Assembly: GCF_020099395.1 (NCBI RefSeq)
Contig: NZ_CP083590.1
Coordinates: 4,836,001 to 4,900,000 of the forward strand
Direction: 5' to 3'
Length of the DNA: 64,000 nt
Source of the DNA: Streptomyces mobaraensis
Lineage (GTDB): Bacteria; Actinomycetota; Actinomycetes; Streptomycetales; Streptomycetaceae
Shown here piece after piece: positions 26,878-35,778 of this stretch. Every line of letters begins with the position of its first letter. Positions within the stretch are counted from its first letter, which is position 1. Below the pieces are notes generated by a model. It searched no databases. It was not told where the DNA came from and was given only the letters and a program-made list of their open reading frames with translations. The position numbers were made by a program, and so were the translations under genes.

Positions 26878-28056
26878 GTGAGCGCCGATGGCATGAAGGA
26901 GGCGGGCCCGGAAGGACTCGCCTCCGCGCTCACCGCATCCGGGGTGCTGACGAGCGATTGGTTGCCCGCTTTCGAGGCGGTACCCCGGCACCTGTTCGTG
27001 CCTGACGTCATCTGGCCCGGCCGCGCCGGCATGAACCGGCAGAGCGACCGCGTGGTCCGCGCCGAGGAACCCGAAGCCTGGTGGGCCGCCGTTTACCGGG
27101 ACGCGCCGATCACCACCCAGTGGGACGAGGGCGCGTACACCGGGCCCGGCAAGGGCAAGGTCCCTTCCAGCTCCAACTCCATGCCCACCATGGTGTTCTC
27201 GATGCTCGACGCGCTGAGCGTCGAAGAAGGGCACCGGGTGCTGGAGATCGGCACCGGAACCGGTTGGAACGCCGCCCTGCTGTGCCACCGCGTCGGCGCC
27301 GCGAACGTCGTCACGGTGGAGGTGGACGAGACCAGCGCGCGGGAAGCGCGAGCCCGGCTGCACGCGGCGGGGTACGAGCCGCTCACTGTCGTAGGAGACG
27401 GAGCCGAGGGGTTCCCCGAGAGAGCGCCGTACGACCGGGTGATCGCCACGTGTTCCGTCGGCCGCCTGCCCCCGCCGTGGATCACGCAGACCAGACCCGG
27501 CGGCGTCATCGTCGCTCCGTGGGGGCCCGCCTACGGCGGGGAAGCGGTGGTCCGCCTCACCGTCGCGGGGGACGGGACGGCGTTCGGCCGGTTCGTCGGG
27601 TCGTCCGCGTTCATGCGGCTCCGCGCCCAGCGCACCGCGCGGACGCACGTCCGGGAGTACCTCGGGGGCCGGAAGTGGCCGGCGGACGGTGTGCGCTCCA
27701 CGACCACGCTGTCTCCGGACGCCGTGGGCGACTGGCACGTGATGTTCGCGATCGGCGTTCAGGTGCCGGGAGCGTTCCCGTGGGCGGAGATGTACGGAGA
27801 CGGTTCCTACACGCTGTGGCTTCGCGACACCGCCGTCACGTCGTGGGCGACGGTGGACTACGAGCCGGGCAAGGGCGAGTTCGAGGTGTACCAGTCGGGT
27901 CCCCGGAAGCTGTGGGCAGAGGTGAGCGCGGCCTACCACTGGTGGGACGCTCGGGGGCGGCCCGGATTCGAGCGGTTCGGGCTGACCGTGGGCGCCGGCG
28001 TCGAACAGGTGTGGCTGGACGAGCCGGATCGGCCCGTACCGGCCGTGCGTGCGTAA
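26878..28056 (+). CDS. protein L-isoaspartyl methyltransferase-like enzyme, candidate RiPP aspartimide-forming enzyme
   Basis: A 392-residue SAM-dependent methyltransferase. The first 220 residues follow the PIMT/PCMT fold: PSSSNSMPTMVFSMLDAL, the SAM motif VLEIGTGTGWNAALL (about 120-134), TVEVDETSAREAR and YDRVIATCSVGRLPPPW. The PSSSNSMP loop replaces the usual housekeeping ISQP/ISAP loop, as in RiPP-associated homologues. About 170 C-terminal residues (from about 225) have no match in repair PIMTs, which are about 210 long, and may recognise the peptide. It starts at GTG 26878 with no gap after the peptide gene and no own ribosome site, so translation is coupled. ATG 26890 is an alternative start. 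No ATP-grasp, LanB or cyclodehydratase is nearby. Confidence 0.82.
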   Translation: MSADGMKEAGPEGLASALTASGVLTSDWLPAFEAVPRHLFVPDVIWPGRAGMNRQSDRVVRAEEPEAWWAAVYRDAPITTQWDEGAYTGPGKGKVPSSSNSMPTMVFSMLDALSVEEGHRVLEIGTGTGWNAALLCHRVGAANVVTVEVDETSAREARARLHAAGYEPLTVVGDGAEGFPERAPYDRVIATCSVGRLPPPWITQTRPGGVIVAPWGPAYGGEAVVRLTVAGDGTAFGRFVGSSAFMRLRAQRTARTHVREYLGGRKWPADGVRSTTTLSPDAVGDWHVMFAIGVQVPGAFPWAEMYGDGSYTLWLRDTAVTSWATVDYEPGKGEFEVYQSGPRKLWAEVSAAYHWWDARGRPGFERFGLTVGAGVEQVWLDEPDRPVPAVRA

Positions 28057-28160
28057 AGGAAAGATCAAACCTGTGTGAACAGCGAGGACAAAGGGTCTGG
28101 CGCAACGCATGTCACCCCGGATAGGTTCACGGCGACCTTTGCGAACCCAGGGGAGGGCGC

Positions 28161-29597
28161 ATGCGCAAGGCTCTCAGATCGCTGCTGGCGGCGTCGATGC
28201 TCATAGGAGCGATCGGCGCCGGCAGCGCCACGGCGGAGGCGGCGAGCACCGTCACCGCACCGCAGGCCGACATCAAGGACCGCATCCTGAAGATTCCCGG
28301 GATGAAGTTCGTCGAGGAGAAGCCCTATCAGGGCTACCGCTACCTCGTGATGACGTACCGGCAGCCGGTGGACCACCGGAACCCCGGCAAGGGGACCTTC
28401 GAGCAGCGCTTCACCCTGCTGCACAAGGACACCGACCGGCCGACCGTGTTCTTCACGTCCGGCTACAACGTCTCCACCAACCCGAGCCGCAGCGAGCCCA
28501 CGCGCATCGTGGACGGCAACCAGGTGTCGATGGAGTACCGGTTCTTCACGCCGTCCCGGCCGCAGCCCGCCGACTGGTCCAAGCTGGACATCTGGCAGGC
28601 GGCCAGCGACCAGCACCGCCTGTACCAGGCGCTGAAGCCGGTCTACGGGAAGAACTGGCTGGCCACCGGCGGCAGCAAGGGCGGCATGACGGCCACCTAC
28701 TTCCGCCGCTTCTACCCGAACGACATGAACGGCACGGTCGCCTACGTCGCGCCCAACGACGTGAACGACAAGGAAGACTCGGCGTACGACAAGTTCTTCC
28801 AGAACGTCGGTGACAAGGCCTGCCGCACCCAGCTCAACTCGGTGCAGCGCGAGGCGCTCGTCCGCCGGGACGAGATCGTCGCCCGCTACGAGAAGTGGGC
28901 GAAGGAGAACGGCAAGACGTTCAAGGTCGTCGGCAGCGCCGACAAGGCGTACGAGAACGTCGTCCTGGACCTGGTGTGGTCCTTCTGGCAGTACCACCTG
29001 CAGAGCGACTGCGCCTCCGTCCCGGCCACCAAGGCGTCCACCGACGAGCTGTACAAGTTCATCGACGACATCTCGGGCTTCGACGGCTACACGGACCAGG
29101 GCCTGGAGCGCTTCACCCCGTACTACTACCAGGCGGGCACCCAGCTGGGCGCCCCCACGGTGAAGAACCCGCACCTCAAGGGTGTGCTGCGGTACCCCGG
29201 CATCAACCAGCCGCGCTCGTACGTCCCCCGGGACATCCCGATGACCTTCCGCCCCGGCGCGATGGCGGACGTCGACCGCTGGGTGCGCGAGGACAGCCGG
29301 AACATGCTCTTCGTGTACGGGCAGAACGACCCGTGGAGCGGTGAACCGTTCCGCCTGGGCAAGGGCGCCGAGGCGCGGCACGACTACCGCTTCTACGCTC
29401 CCGGCGGCAACCACGGTTCGAACATCGCCCAGTTGGTGGCCGACGAGCGGGCCAAGGCCACGGCCGAGGTCCTGAAGTGGGCCGGCGTGGCGCCCCAGGC
29501 CGTCCAGAAGGACGAGAAGGCCGCCAAGCCGCTCGCGCCGTTCGACGCCAAGCTCGACCGCGTGAAGAACGAGAAGCAGAGCGCGCTGCGTCCGTAA
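28161..29597 (+). CDS. secreted S37-family (PS-10) prolyl tri/tetrapeptidyl aminopeptidase-like peptidase
   Basis: A 478-residue exported serine peptidase. A signal peptide (MRKALRSLLAASMLIGAIG, cleavage likely after TAEA around residue 29) precedes the mature enzyme. The nucleophile elbow is GGSKGGMT (about 174-181), and the nearby YGQNDPWSGEPF and APGGNHGS supply the Asp/His region near the C-terminus. I recall the family from Streptomyces mobaraensis prolyl tri/tetrapeptidyl aminopeptidase (peptidase S37/S28-like). GGGAGGG lies just before the ATG. The gene stands alone, ends at a hairpin, and marks the right border of the island. It releases short N-terminal peptides from exported proteins. 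Confidence 0.9.
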   Translation: MRKALRSLLAASMLIGAIGAGSATAEAASTVTAPQADIKDRILKIPGMKFVEEKPYQGYRYLVMTYRQPVDHRNPGKGTFEQRFTLLHKDTDRPTVFFTSGYNVSTNPSRSEPTRIVDGNQVSMEYRFFTPSRPQPADWSKLDIWQAASDQHRLYQALKPVYGKNWLATGGSKGGMTATYFRRFYPNDMNGTVAYVAPNDVNDKEDSAYDKFFQNVGDKACRTQLNSVQREALVRRDEIVARYEKWAKENGKTFKVVGSADKAYENVVLDLVWSFWQYHLQSDCASVPATKASTDELYKFIDDISGFDGYTDQGLERFTPYYYQAGTQLGAPTVKNPHLKGVLRYPGINQPRSYVPRDIPMTFRPGAMADVDRWVREDSRNMLFVYGQNDPWSGEPFRLGKGAEARHDYRFYAPGGNHGSNIAQLVADERAKATAEVLKWAGVAPQAVQKDEKAAKPLAPFDAKLDRVKNEKQSALRP

Positions 29598-29614
29598 GGA
29601 CAGAGTGCGAGAAG

Positions 29615-29647
29615 CGGCGGGCGTTTCCGGTAAGGGGGCGCCCGCCG
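29615..29647 (+). terminator. terminator hairpin after the S37 peptidase gene
   Basis: The arms CGGCGGGCG (29615-29623) and CGCCCGCCG (29639-29647) are perfectly complementary with a 15-base loop, 18 bases after the stop codon. The rest of the 300-base gap up to 29898 shows only GC-rich sequence and the heptamer repeat at its end. Confidence 0.7.
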
Positions 29648-29860
29648 TCGCGTTCCAAGGACCGCGGTGCCGCCGCCGGTGCTTCGGGAGGGCGCGCACA
29701 GGCGGCGGCGTGCCGCGGCCGCGGCCGGTGGGAGGGCTGCCGGGCGACGCGGCGTGCGACGGCCCCGGCACCACGCCGCGAGGACTCGCCGGCGGCACGG
29801 CTCTTGGACGGGCCGGCCGGTCTCCTGGTTCCCGGGCTCCGTGCCTTCCGCCGCTTCGCC

Positions 29861-29897
29861 CGGCTCCCGGCTCCCGGCTCCCGGCTCCCGGCTCCGG
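29861..29897. repeat. 7-bp tandem repeat at the LysR 3' end
   Basis: CGGCTCC is repeated five times in a row, the last unit imperfect, ending directly at the stop codon of the LysR gene (29899). Simple heptamer arrays like this can vary in copy number by slippage. Confidence 0.8.
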
Positions 29898-29898
29898 C

Positions 29899-30825
29899 TT
29901 ACGCGTCCGCCGCCGCCGCGCGCAGCAGCCGGACCGTCTCGGTGATCGCGGGGCGCCGGGCCGCACCGGTCCGCCAGTACGCGTACAACCGCCGTACGGG
30001 CACGGGGTCGAGCCGCAGCGCGACCACGCCGGGCGGCAGCGCCCCGCGGCCCAGCCGGGGGACGAGGGCGATGCCCAGACCGGCGTCGACCAGGGCCAGC
30101 TGGGTCTGGAACTCGGCCACCTGGTGGGCGAGGTCCGGCTCGTGGCCGGTCGCCCGCAGGGTCCGTACCAGCCAGTCGTGGCAGACGGTGCCGGGCGGCT
30201 GGCAGATCCAGCGTTCGTGGACCAGGTCCGTCGCGATGATCACCTCGCGTCGGGCCAGCCGGTGGCCGCGGGGGACGATCACGTCGCACCGGTCCTCGCC
30301 CAGCGTCGCCCGCTCCATGCCCTCCGGCGCGGGCAGCGGGTTGATGTCCCAGTCGTGGACGACGGCCAGGTCGATGGCCCCCTGCGCGACCAGCCCCACC
30401 GACAGGTGCGGGTCGACCTCCGACATCCGGGCCTCCACGGTCGGATGCTCCCGCGCCAGCCGCGCGAGGACGCCCGGCAGCAGGTCCCGGGCGGCCGTGG
30501 GGAACGCGGCGACCGCCAGCCGCCCGGTGGGCAGTCCACGGCGCTCGTCCAGCTCGGTCTCCGCCCGTTCGACCAGCGCCAGCAGCTCCCGCGCGGTGTC
30601 CGCGAGCCGTACGGCGGCGTCGGTGAGCACCACGCCCCGGCCGCGCCGCTCCAGCAGGGGCGTCCGGGTCTCCCGCTCCAGCTTGGCTATCGCCTGGGAC
30701 ACGGCGGACGGGGTGTAGCCCAGGGCGATCGCCGCCGCGCTCACCGAGCCGTGGACGGACACGGCGTGCAGGGCACGCATCCGGGACAGGTCCAGCACGT
30801 TCCCCACCTCCGACGTCGAAAGCAT
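29899..30825 (-). CDS. LysR-family transcriptional regulator
   Basis: A 308-residue LTTR. The winged HTH is at about 12-70 (LSRMRALHAVSVHGSVSAAAIALGYTPSAVSQAIAKLERE in its helices), followed by ERRGRGVVLTDAA. The periplasmic-binding-like co-inducer domain starts at about 98 (GRLAVAAFPTAARDLLPGVL). ATG 30825 is used; GTG 30807 is an alternative. It is divergent from an EamA-type exporter gene with about 85 bp between starts, the usual arrangement for a LysR activator and its target exporter. The co-inducer is unknown, perhaps an amino acid, given the following LysE-type gene. Confidence 0.88.
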   Translation of the reverse strand: MLSTSEVGNVLDLSRMRALHAVSVHGSVSAAAIALGYTPSAVSQAIAKLERETRTPLLERRGRGVVLTDAAVRLADTARELLALVERAETELDERRGLPTGRLAVAAFPTAARDLLPGVLARLAREHPTVEARMSEVDPHLSVGLVAQGAIDLAVVHDWDINPLPAPEGMERATLGEDRCDVIVPRGHRLARREVIIATDLVHERWICQPPGTVCHDWLVRTLRATGHEPDLAHQVAEFQTQLALVDAGLGIALVPRLGRGALPPGVVALRLDPVPVRRLYAYWRTGAARRPAITETVRLLRAAAADA

Positions 30826-30909
30826 CGCTCCATGTTGAAGCGTTGCTCCATCCCATAGTGAAGGAAGGTGAACTGGTGCTGCACGGTCCGCGCCCGTGAT
30901 GCTGATCGC

Positions 30910-31839
30910 ATGCGTCCGCACCACCTCCTCCTCGCCGTCTTCGTCGCCGCCTTGTGGGGTGTCAACTTCGTCGTCATCGACGTGGGTCTCGACCACTTCC
31001 CGCCCCTCCTCTTCGGCGCCCTGCGCTTCCTCGCCGCCGCCGTGCCCGCGGTCTTCCTCGTCGGCCGGCCGCCGGTGAAGTGGCGCTGGATCATCGGGGT
31101 CGGACTGACGCTGGGCGTGGGCAAGTTCGGGCTGCTGTTCGTCGGCATGCGCGCCGGGATGCCCGCCGGGCTGTCCTCGCTGGTCCTCCAGGCGCAGGCG
31201 GTGTTCACCGCCCTCCTCGCCGTCGTCGCGCTGGGCGAACGGCTGCGCGGGACGCGGGCGGTGGGCCTGGCCGTGGCGGTCGCCGGGATCGTGGTCGCGG
31301 CGGTCGACGAGGGGCTGTCCGGGCCGTTCCTCGGCTTCGCCCTCGTCATCGCCGCGGCGGCCTTCTGGGGCGTCTCCAACATCCTCACCCGCAAGGCCGC
31401 CGCACCGGACGCCTTCCGGTTCATCGTCTGGGTGAGCGCCGTCCCGGTCCTGCCGCTGCTCCTGCTCTCCCTCGCCGTGGAGGGCCCGCATGCCGACGCG
31501 GAGGCGCTGCGCTCCCTCGACTGGAGCGGCGTCGGGGCGCTGCTGTTCGTCGCCTGGATCAGCACGGTGCTCGGCTTCGGCCTCTGGGGCCATCTGCTGC
31601 GCACCTACGACGCCTCGGCCGTGGCCCCCTTCTCGCTCCTCGTGCCGGTCTTCGGGATGTCGTCGGCCGCGCTGCTGCTCGAAGAGGACGTGAGCCCGCT
31701 GGGGTGGTGCGCGGCGGTGCTGCTGGTCGGCGGGATCGCGGTGGCCTCCCTGGCGGGAGCGGGCCGGCCGGCCTTCCGCCGGGTGGTGCGGACGGGCGGG
31801 GGCGGACCGGCCGCCGCCCGTACGAGCGCCACCCGGTGA
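30910..31839 (+). CDS. EamA-family (DMT) metabolite exporter
   Basis: A 309-residue inner-membrane protein with ten predicted spans in two EamA repeats: HHLLLAVFVAALWGVNFVV at the N-terminus, then ALVIAAAAFWGVSNILTRK at about 150. The pattern ALWGVNFV and the mid-protein FWGVSNILTRKAA are typical of the O-acetylserine/cysteine exporter branch (EamA/YdeD). It probably exports amino acids or related metabolites and is likely controlled by the divergent LysR protein. ATG 30910 is chosen over an upstream in-frame ATG at 30868 because the first membrane span begins just after it. A LysE-family gene follows after 34 bases. Confidence 0.88.
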   Translation: MRPHHLLLAVFVAALWGVNFVVIDVGLDHFPPLLFGALRFLAAAVPAVFLVGRPPVKWRWIIGVGLTLGVGKFGLLFVGMRAGMPAGLSSLVLQAQAVFTALLAVVALGERLRGTRAVGLAVAVAGIVVAAVDEGLSGPFLGFALVIAAAAFWGVSNILTRKAAAPDAFRFIVWVSAVPVLPLLLLSLAVEGPHADAEALRSLDWSGVGALLFVAWISTVLGFGLWGHLLRTYDASAVAPFSLLVPVFGMSSAALLLEEDVSPLGWCAAVLLVGGIAVASLAGAGRPAFRRVVRTGGGGPAAARTSATR

Positions 31840-31873
31840 CCCCTTGTCCCCCTTACACGCAAAGGAGTTCTCC

Positions 31874-32497
31874 GTGGTCACCTGGCACGCGGTGACGGGC
31901 ATGGCCCTGGTGGCCCTGGGCATGGTGCTCACCCCGGGGCCCAACATGATGTATCTGGTGTCCCGTTCGGTGACCCAGGGGCGGCGCGCGGGGCTGATCT
32001 CGCTGCTGGGCGTCGCGGCGGGCTTCCTCGTGTACCTGCTGGCCGCGGTCGCCGGGATCGCCGCCCTCTTCGCGCTGGTCCCGGCCGTCTACACGGCGGT
32101 GAAGCTCGCCGGCGCCTGCTATCTGGCCTGGCTGGCGTGGCAGGCCCTGCGGCCGGGCGGCACCTCGGCGTTCGCCCCGAAGCCGCTGCCCCCGGACCCG
32201 GCCCGCCGCCTCTTCGCGATGGGCTTCGTCACCAATCTGCTCAACCCGAAGATCGCGATCCTCTACGTGTCCGTGCTGCCGCAGTTCGTCGACCCGGACC
32301 GGGGGTCCGTCCCCCTGCAGAGCCTGCTGATCGGGCTCACCCAGATCACCGTGGCGCTCACCGTCAACGGCCTGATCGCCGTCACGGCCGGATCCGTCGC
32401 CTCGTTCCTCGGCCGCCGCCCGCGCTGGCTGCGGGTGCAGCGGTACGTCACGGGGACGGCGCTGGCGGGCATCGCCGTGACGGTGGCGGCCGACTGA
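31874..32497 (+). CDS. LysE/RhtB-family amino-acid exporter
   Basis: A 207-residue membrane protein with about six spans. The family signature TPGPNMMYLVSRSVTQGRRAG is at about 17-37, followed by GVAAGFLVYLLAAVAGI and FAMGFVTNLLNPKIAILYV. AAAGGAG stands 8 bases before GTG 31874. It follows the EamA-type gene by 34 bases on the same strand, so the two exporters are likely co-transcribed. The exported amino acid cannot be read from the sequence. Confidence 0.9.
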   Translation: MVTWHAVTGMALVALGMVLTPGPNMMYLVSRSVTQGRRAGLISLLGVAAGFLVYLLAAVAGIAALFALVPAVYTAVKLAGACYLAWLAWQALRPGGTSAFAPKPLPPDPARRLFAMGFVTNLLNPKIAILYVSVLPQFVDPDRGSVPLQSLLIGLTQITVALTVNGLIAVTAGSVASFLGRRPRWLRVQRYVTGTALAGIAVTVAAD

Positions 32498-32504
32498 CGC
32501 GGCG

Positions 32505-33296
32505 TCAGGGGGACAGCAGACCGCTCAAGTACTCCCGCCCCGCCCCGGCGAGCCCCGCGAAGTCCGGCGCCTCCGGGTGCCACCGCTTCTCGTACTCCCA
32601 GCACAGCCAGCCGTCCCAGCCGGCCGCGACCAGTTCCGCCACGCACGCGGCGACCGGCACCGCGCCCGTGCCGAGCGGCAGCGGAGCGGTGTCCTCCGCC
32701 GAGGCGGCGTCCTTGACCTGGACGTAGCCGAGGTGCGGGGCGAGGGCGGGCAGGGTGGCGGCGGGGGGCTCGCCGTTCCGCCAGGTGTGCAGAAGGTCCC
32801 AGAGGGCGCCGACGTTCCGGTGCCCGACCGGGCCGAGCACCCGGACGGCGTCCTGGGCGCGGGGGTGCGAGTCGTGGGTCTCCAGCAGCACCCGGACGCC
32901 CAGGTCGGCGGCGAGCGGCGCGACCCAGGCCAGCCGCCGGGCGGCCGTGGCCTCCGCCTCCTCCGCCGGCTGCTCCCCGGCGCCCGGGAACACCCGGGCG
33001 AACGGTGCCCCGAGGTCGGCGGCGAGCCGGACGAGCGCGTCGAGCTCGTCGAACACCGGCTCGTCGGGGCCGGGCCCGGCCACCCGGGCGTACCCGGCCA
33101 CCCCCATGATCTGTACCCCGTCCGCTGCGAACCACCGTACCGCCGCGGCCCGTTCGGCCGGGCCGCTGCCGGGGTGGAGGGGCTCCTCGGGGTGGGCGCG
33201 GAGCTCGACGCCGTCCCAGCCGTGCGCGGCGGCGAGCCGGGAGACGTCGGGGAGGGGGAGACCGGGGACAGCGAGAGTGGAGAAAGCGAGTTTCAC
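32505..33296 (-). CDS. sugar phosphate isomerase/epimerase-like TIM-barrel protein
   Basis: A 263-residue xylose-isomerase-like (AP endonuclease 2) TIM barrel. It starts KLAFSTLAVPGLPLPDVSRLAAAHGWDGVELR. It has metal-ligand-type motifs at RVLLETHDSHP (Glu, about 141), GALWDLLHTW (about 164), YVQVKDA and the C-terminal WLCWEYEKRWHPE. Members act as hydroxypyruvate, tagatose or inosose isomerases/epimerases; the substrate here is not recognisable. It is convergent with the LysE gene (8-base gap). The 260 bases upstream to 33555 hold nothing obvious besides promoter-like sequence. Confidence 0.85.
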   Translation of the reverse strand: MKLAFSTLAVPGLPLPDVSRLAAAHGWDGVELRAHPEEPLHPGSGPAERAAAVRWFAADGVQIMGVAGYARVAGPGPDEPVFDELDALVRLAADLGAPFARVFPGAGEQPAEEAEATAARRLAWVAPLAADLGVRVLLETHDSHPRAQDAVRVLGPVGHRNVGALWDLLHTWRNGEPPAATLPALAPHLGYVQVKDAASAEDTAPLPLGTGAVPVAACVAELVAAGWDGWLCWEYEKRWHPEAPDFAGLAGAGREYLSGLLSP

Positions 33297-33555
33297 AGAG
33301 AACCGGCTTCCCCGTGCGTAACGGACTTCCCGCCACTTCGGGTAACGGATCGATAACGCTTCGGAGGGGCCGCAACCTCCCGGGCCCGAGGGCTGTCGTA
33401 TGTGGCATCCGGCTTCCCGGGGGAGGTATCCGGGGGGATCAAGGGGAAGCCGGCCGGGGGGAAACGAGGGGCTCGGTCAGGGACCGGGCCCCTCGAATCG
33501 TGCCCGGGGCTCCCCTCCCACGGGCGTTGTCGTACCCCGGCGGTACCGTCACTCC

Positions 33556-35778
33556 ATGGCACAACCGGCAGTGGTCGAAGGGGTGCTCGAACGCATCACC
33601 TACGCCAACGAGGAGAACGGCTACACCGTCGCCCGGGTGGACACCGGCCGCGGCGCCGGCGACCTGCTCACCGTCGTCGGCTCGCTCCTCGGTGCCCAGG
33701 TGGGCGAGTCGCTGCGGATGGAGGGCCGGTGGGGCTCCCACCCGCAGTACGGCCGCCAGTTCACGGTGGAGAACTACACGACGGTGCTCCCCGCCACCGT
33801 CCAGGGCATCCGCCGCTACCTGGGGTCCGGCCTGGTCAAGGGCATCGGCCCGGTCTTCGCCGACCGCATCACGCAGCACTTCGGCACCGACACCCTCCGG
33901 ATCATCGAGGAGGAGATCGGGCGGCTGATCGAGGTCCCGGGCCTGGGCCCCAAGCGGACGAAGAAGATCGCCGACGCCTGGGAGGAGCAGAAGGCCATCA
34001 AGGAGGTGATGCTCTTCCTCCAGACCGTCGAGGTCTCCACCTCCATCGCCGTCCGCATTTACAAGAAGTACGGCGACGCCTCCATCACCGTCGTCCAGAA
34101 GGAGCCGTACCGGCTGGCCGCCGACGTGTGGGGCATCGGCTTCCTCACCGCCGACCGGATCGCCCAGTCCGTCGGCATCCCGCACGACAGCCCCGAACGC
34201 GTCAAGGCGGGCCTGCAGTACGCCCTTTCGCAGTCCGCCGACCAGGGGCACTGCTTCCTCCCTGAGGAGCGGCTGATCGCGGACGCCGTAAAGCTCCTCC
34301 AGGTGGACACCGGTCTGGTGATCGAGTGCCTGGCCGAACTCGCCGCCGACGAGGAGGGTGTGGTGCGCGAGACGGTGCCGGGTCCTGAGGACGGACAGCC
34401 GGTCACCGCCGTCTACCTCGTCCCCTTCCACCGGGCCGAACTCTCCCTCGCCGGGCAGGTGTCCAGGCTGCTGCGCGCCGACGACGACCGGTTGGCCGCC
34501 TTCGGCGACGTCGACTGGGACCGCGCCCTCACCTGGCTCGCCGGCCGGACGGGCGCCGAACTCGCCCCGGAGCAGCGGGAGGCGGTCCGGCTGGCGCTCA
34601 CCAGCAAGGTCGCGGTCCTCACCGGCGGTCCCGGCTGCGGCAAGTCCTTCACCGTCCGGTCCGTCGTCGAACTCGCTCGCGCCAAACGGGCGAAGGTCGT
34701 CCTGGCGGCGCCCACCGGCCGGGCCGCCAAGCGGCTGGCGGAGCTCACCGGAGCCGAGGCGTCCACCGTCCACCGGCTGCTGGAGCTCAAGCCCGGCGGC
34801 GACGCCGCGTACGACCGGGACCGGCCGCTCGACGCCGACCTGGTCGTCGTCGACGAGGCGTCCATGCTCGATCTGCTGCTGGCCAACAAGCTGGTCAAGG
34901 CCGTGGCCCCCGGCGCCCATCTGCTGCTGGTCGGGGACGTCGACCAGCTCCCCTCCGTGGGCGCGGGGGAGGTGCTGCGGGACCTGCTGGCTCCGGGGAG
35001 CCCCGTCCCCGCCGTCCGCCTCACCCGCATCTTCCGGCAGGCGCAGCAGTCGGGCGTGGTCACCAACGCCCACCGCATCAACTCCGGCGTCCCGCCCGTC
35101 ACCACGGGCCTCGCGGACTTCTTCCTCTTCGCCGAGGAGGACACCGAGGAGACGGGCCGGCTCACCGTGGACGTGGCCGCCCGCCGCATCCCCGCGAAGT
35201 TCGGCCTGGACCCGCGGCGGGACGTCCAGGTGCTCGCCCCGATGCACCGCGGCCCGGCCGGCGCCGCCGCCCTCAACGCGCTCCTCCAGCAGGCCGTCAC
35301 CCCCGCCCGCCCCGACCTGCCGGAGCGCCGCTTCGGCGGCCGCGTCTTCCGGGTCGGCGACAAGGTGACGCAGATCCGCAACAACTACGAGAAGGGGGAG
35401 AACGGCGTCTTCAACGGCACGGTCGGCGTGGTCACCGGTCTCGACCCGGTCGAGCAGCGGCTGACCGTGCGCACCGACGAGGACGAGGAGGTCGGCTACG
35501 ACTTCACGGAACTTGACGAACTCGCCCACGCCTACGCCGTGACGATCCACCGCTCCCAGGGCAGCGAGTACCCGGCGGTGGTGATCCCGGTGACGACGAG
35601 CGCCTGGACGATGCTCCAGCGCAACCTTCTCTATACGGCGGTAACCCGGGCAAAACGGCTGGTCGTCCTGGTCGGCTCGCGACGGGCCCTCGGGCAGGCC
35701 GTCCGCACGGTCGGGGCGGGCCGGCGCTGCACCGCGCTCGATCACCGGCTCGCCGTGGGAGGTGGTGTTCGTCTCTGA
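33556..35778 (+). CDS. recD2: RecD2-like SF1 DNA helicase
   Basis: A 740-residue ATP-dependent 5'-3' helicase. The N-terminal OB-like and helix-hairpin-helix part contains YLGSGLVKGIGPVFADRI and VPGLGPKRTKKIADAW. The helicase core has Walker A TGGPGCGKSFTV (about 355-366), motif Ia AAPTGRAAKRL, motif II VVDEASMLD (about 430), motif III LLLVGDVDQLPSVGAG, and motifs V/VI YAVTIHRSQGSEYPAV and YTAVTRAKRLVVLVG. Absence of a RecBC partner and the long N-terminus fit RecD2, a repair helicase acting alone. ATG 33556 has no ribosome site, so the message may be leaderless or weakly initiated. Confidence 0.92.
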   Translation: MAQPAVVEGVLERITYANEENGYTVARVDTGRGAGDLLTVVGSLLGAQVGESLRMEGRWGSHPQYGRQFTVENYTTVLPATVQGIRRYLGSGLVKGIGPVFADRITQHFGTDTLRIIEEEIGRLIEVPGLGPKRTKKIADAWEEQKAIKEVMLFLQTVEVSTSIAVRIYKKYGDASITVVQKEPYRLAADVWGIGFLTADRIAQSVGIPHDSPERVKAGLQYALSQSADQGHCFLPEERLIADAVKLLQVDTGLVIECLAELAADEEGVVRETVPGPEDGQPVTAVYLVPFHRAELSLAGQVSRLLRADDDRLAAFGDVDWDRALTWLAGRTGAELAPEQREAVRLALTSKVAVLTGGPGCGKSFTVRSVVELARAKRAKVVLAAPTGRAAKRLAELTGAEASTVHRLLELKPGGDAAYDRDRPLDADLVVVDEASMLDLLLANKLVKAVAPGAHLLLVGDVDQLPSVGAGEVLRDLLAPGSPVPAVRLTRIFRQAQQSGVVTNAHRINSGVPPVTTGLADFFLFAEEDTEETGRLTVDVAARRIPAKFGLDPRRDVQVLAPMHRGPAGAAALNALLQQAVTPARPDLPERRFGGRVFRVGDKVTQIRNNYEKGENGVFNGTVGVVTGLDPVEQRLTVRTDEDEEVGYDFTELDELAHAYAVTIHRSQGSEYPAVVIPVTTSAWTMLQRNLLYTAVTRAKRLVVLVGSRRALGQAVRTVGAGRRCTALDHRLAVGGGVRL

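Noticed and set aside
22562..28056. Integrative element or prophage
   Set aside because: No integrase, excisionase with tRNA att site, replication or structural gene, and no flanking direct repeat found by eye; called an accessory island only.
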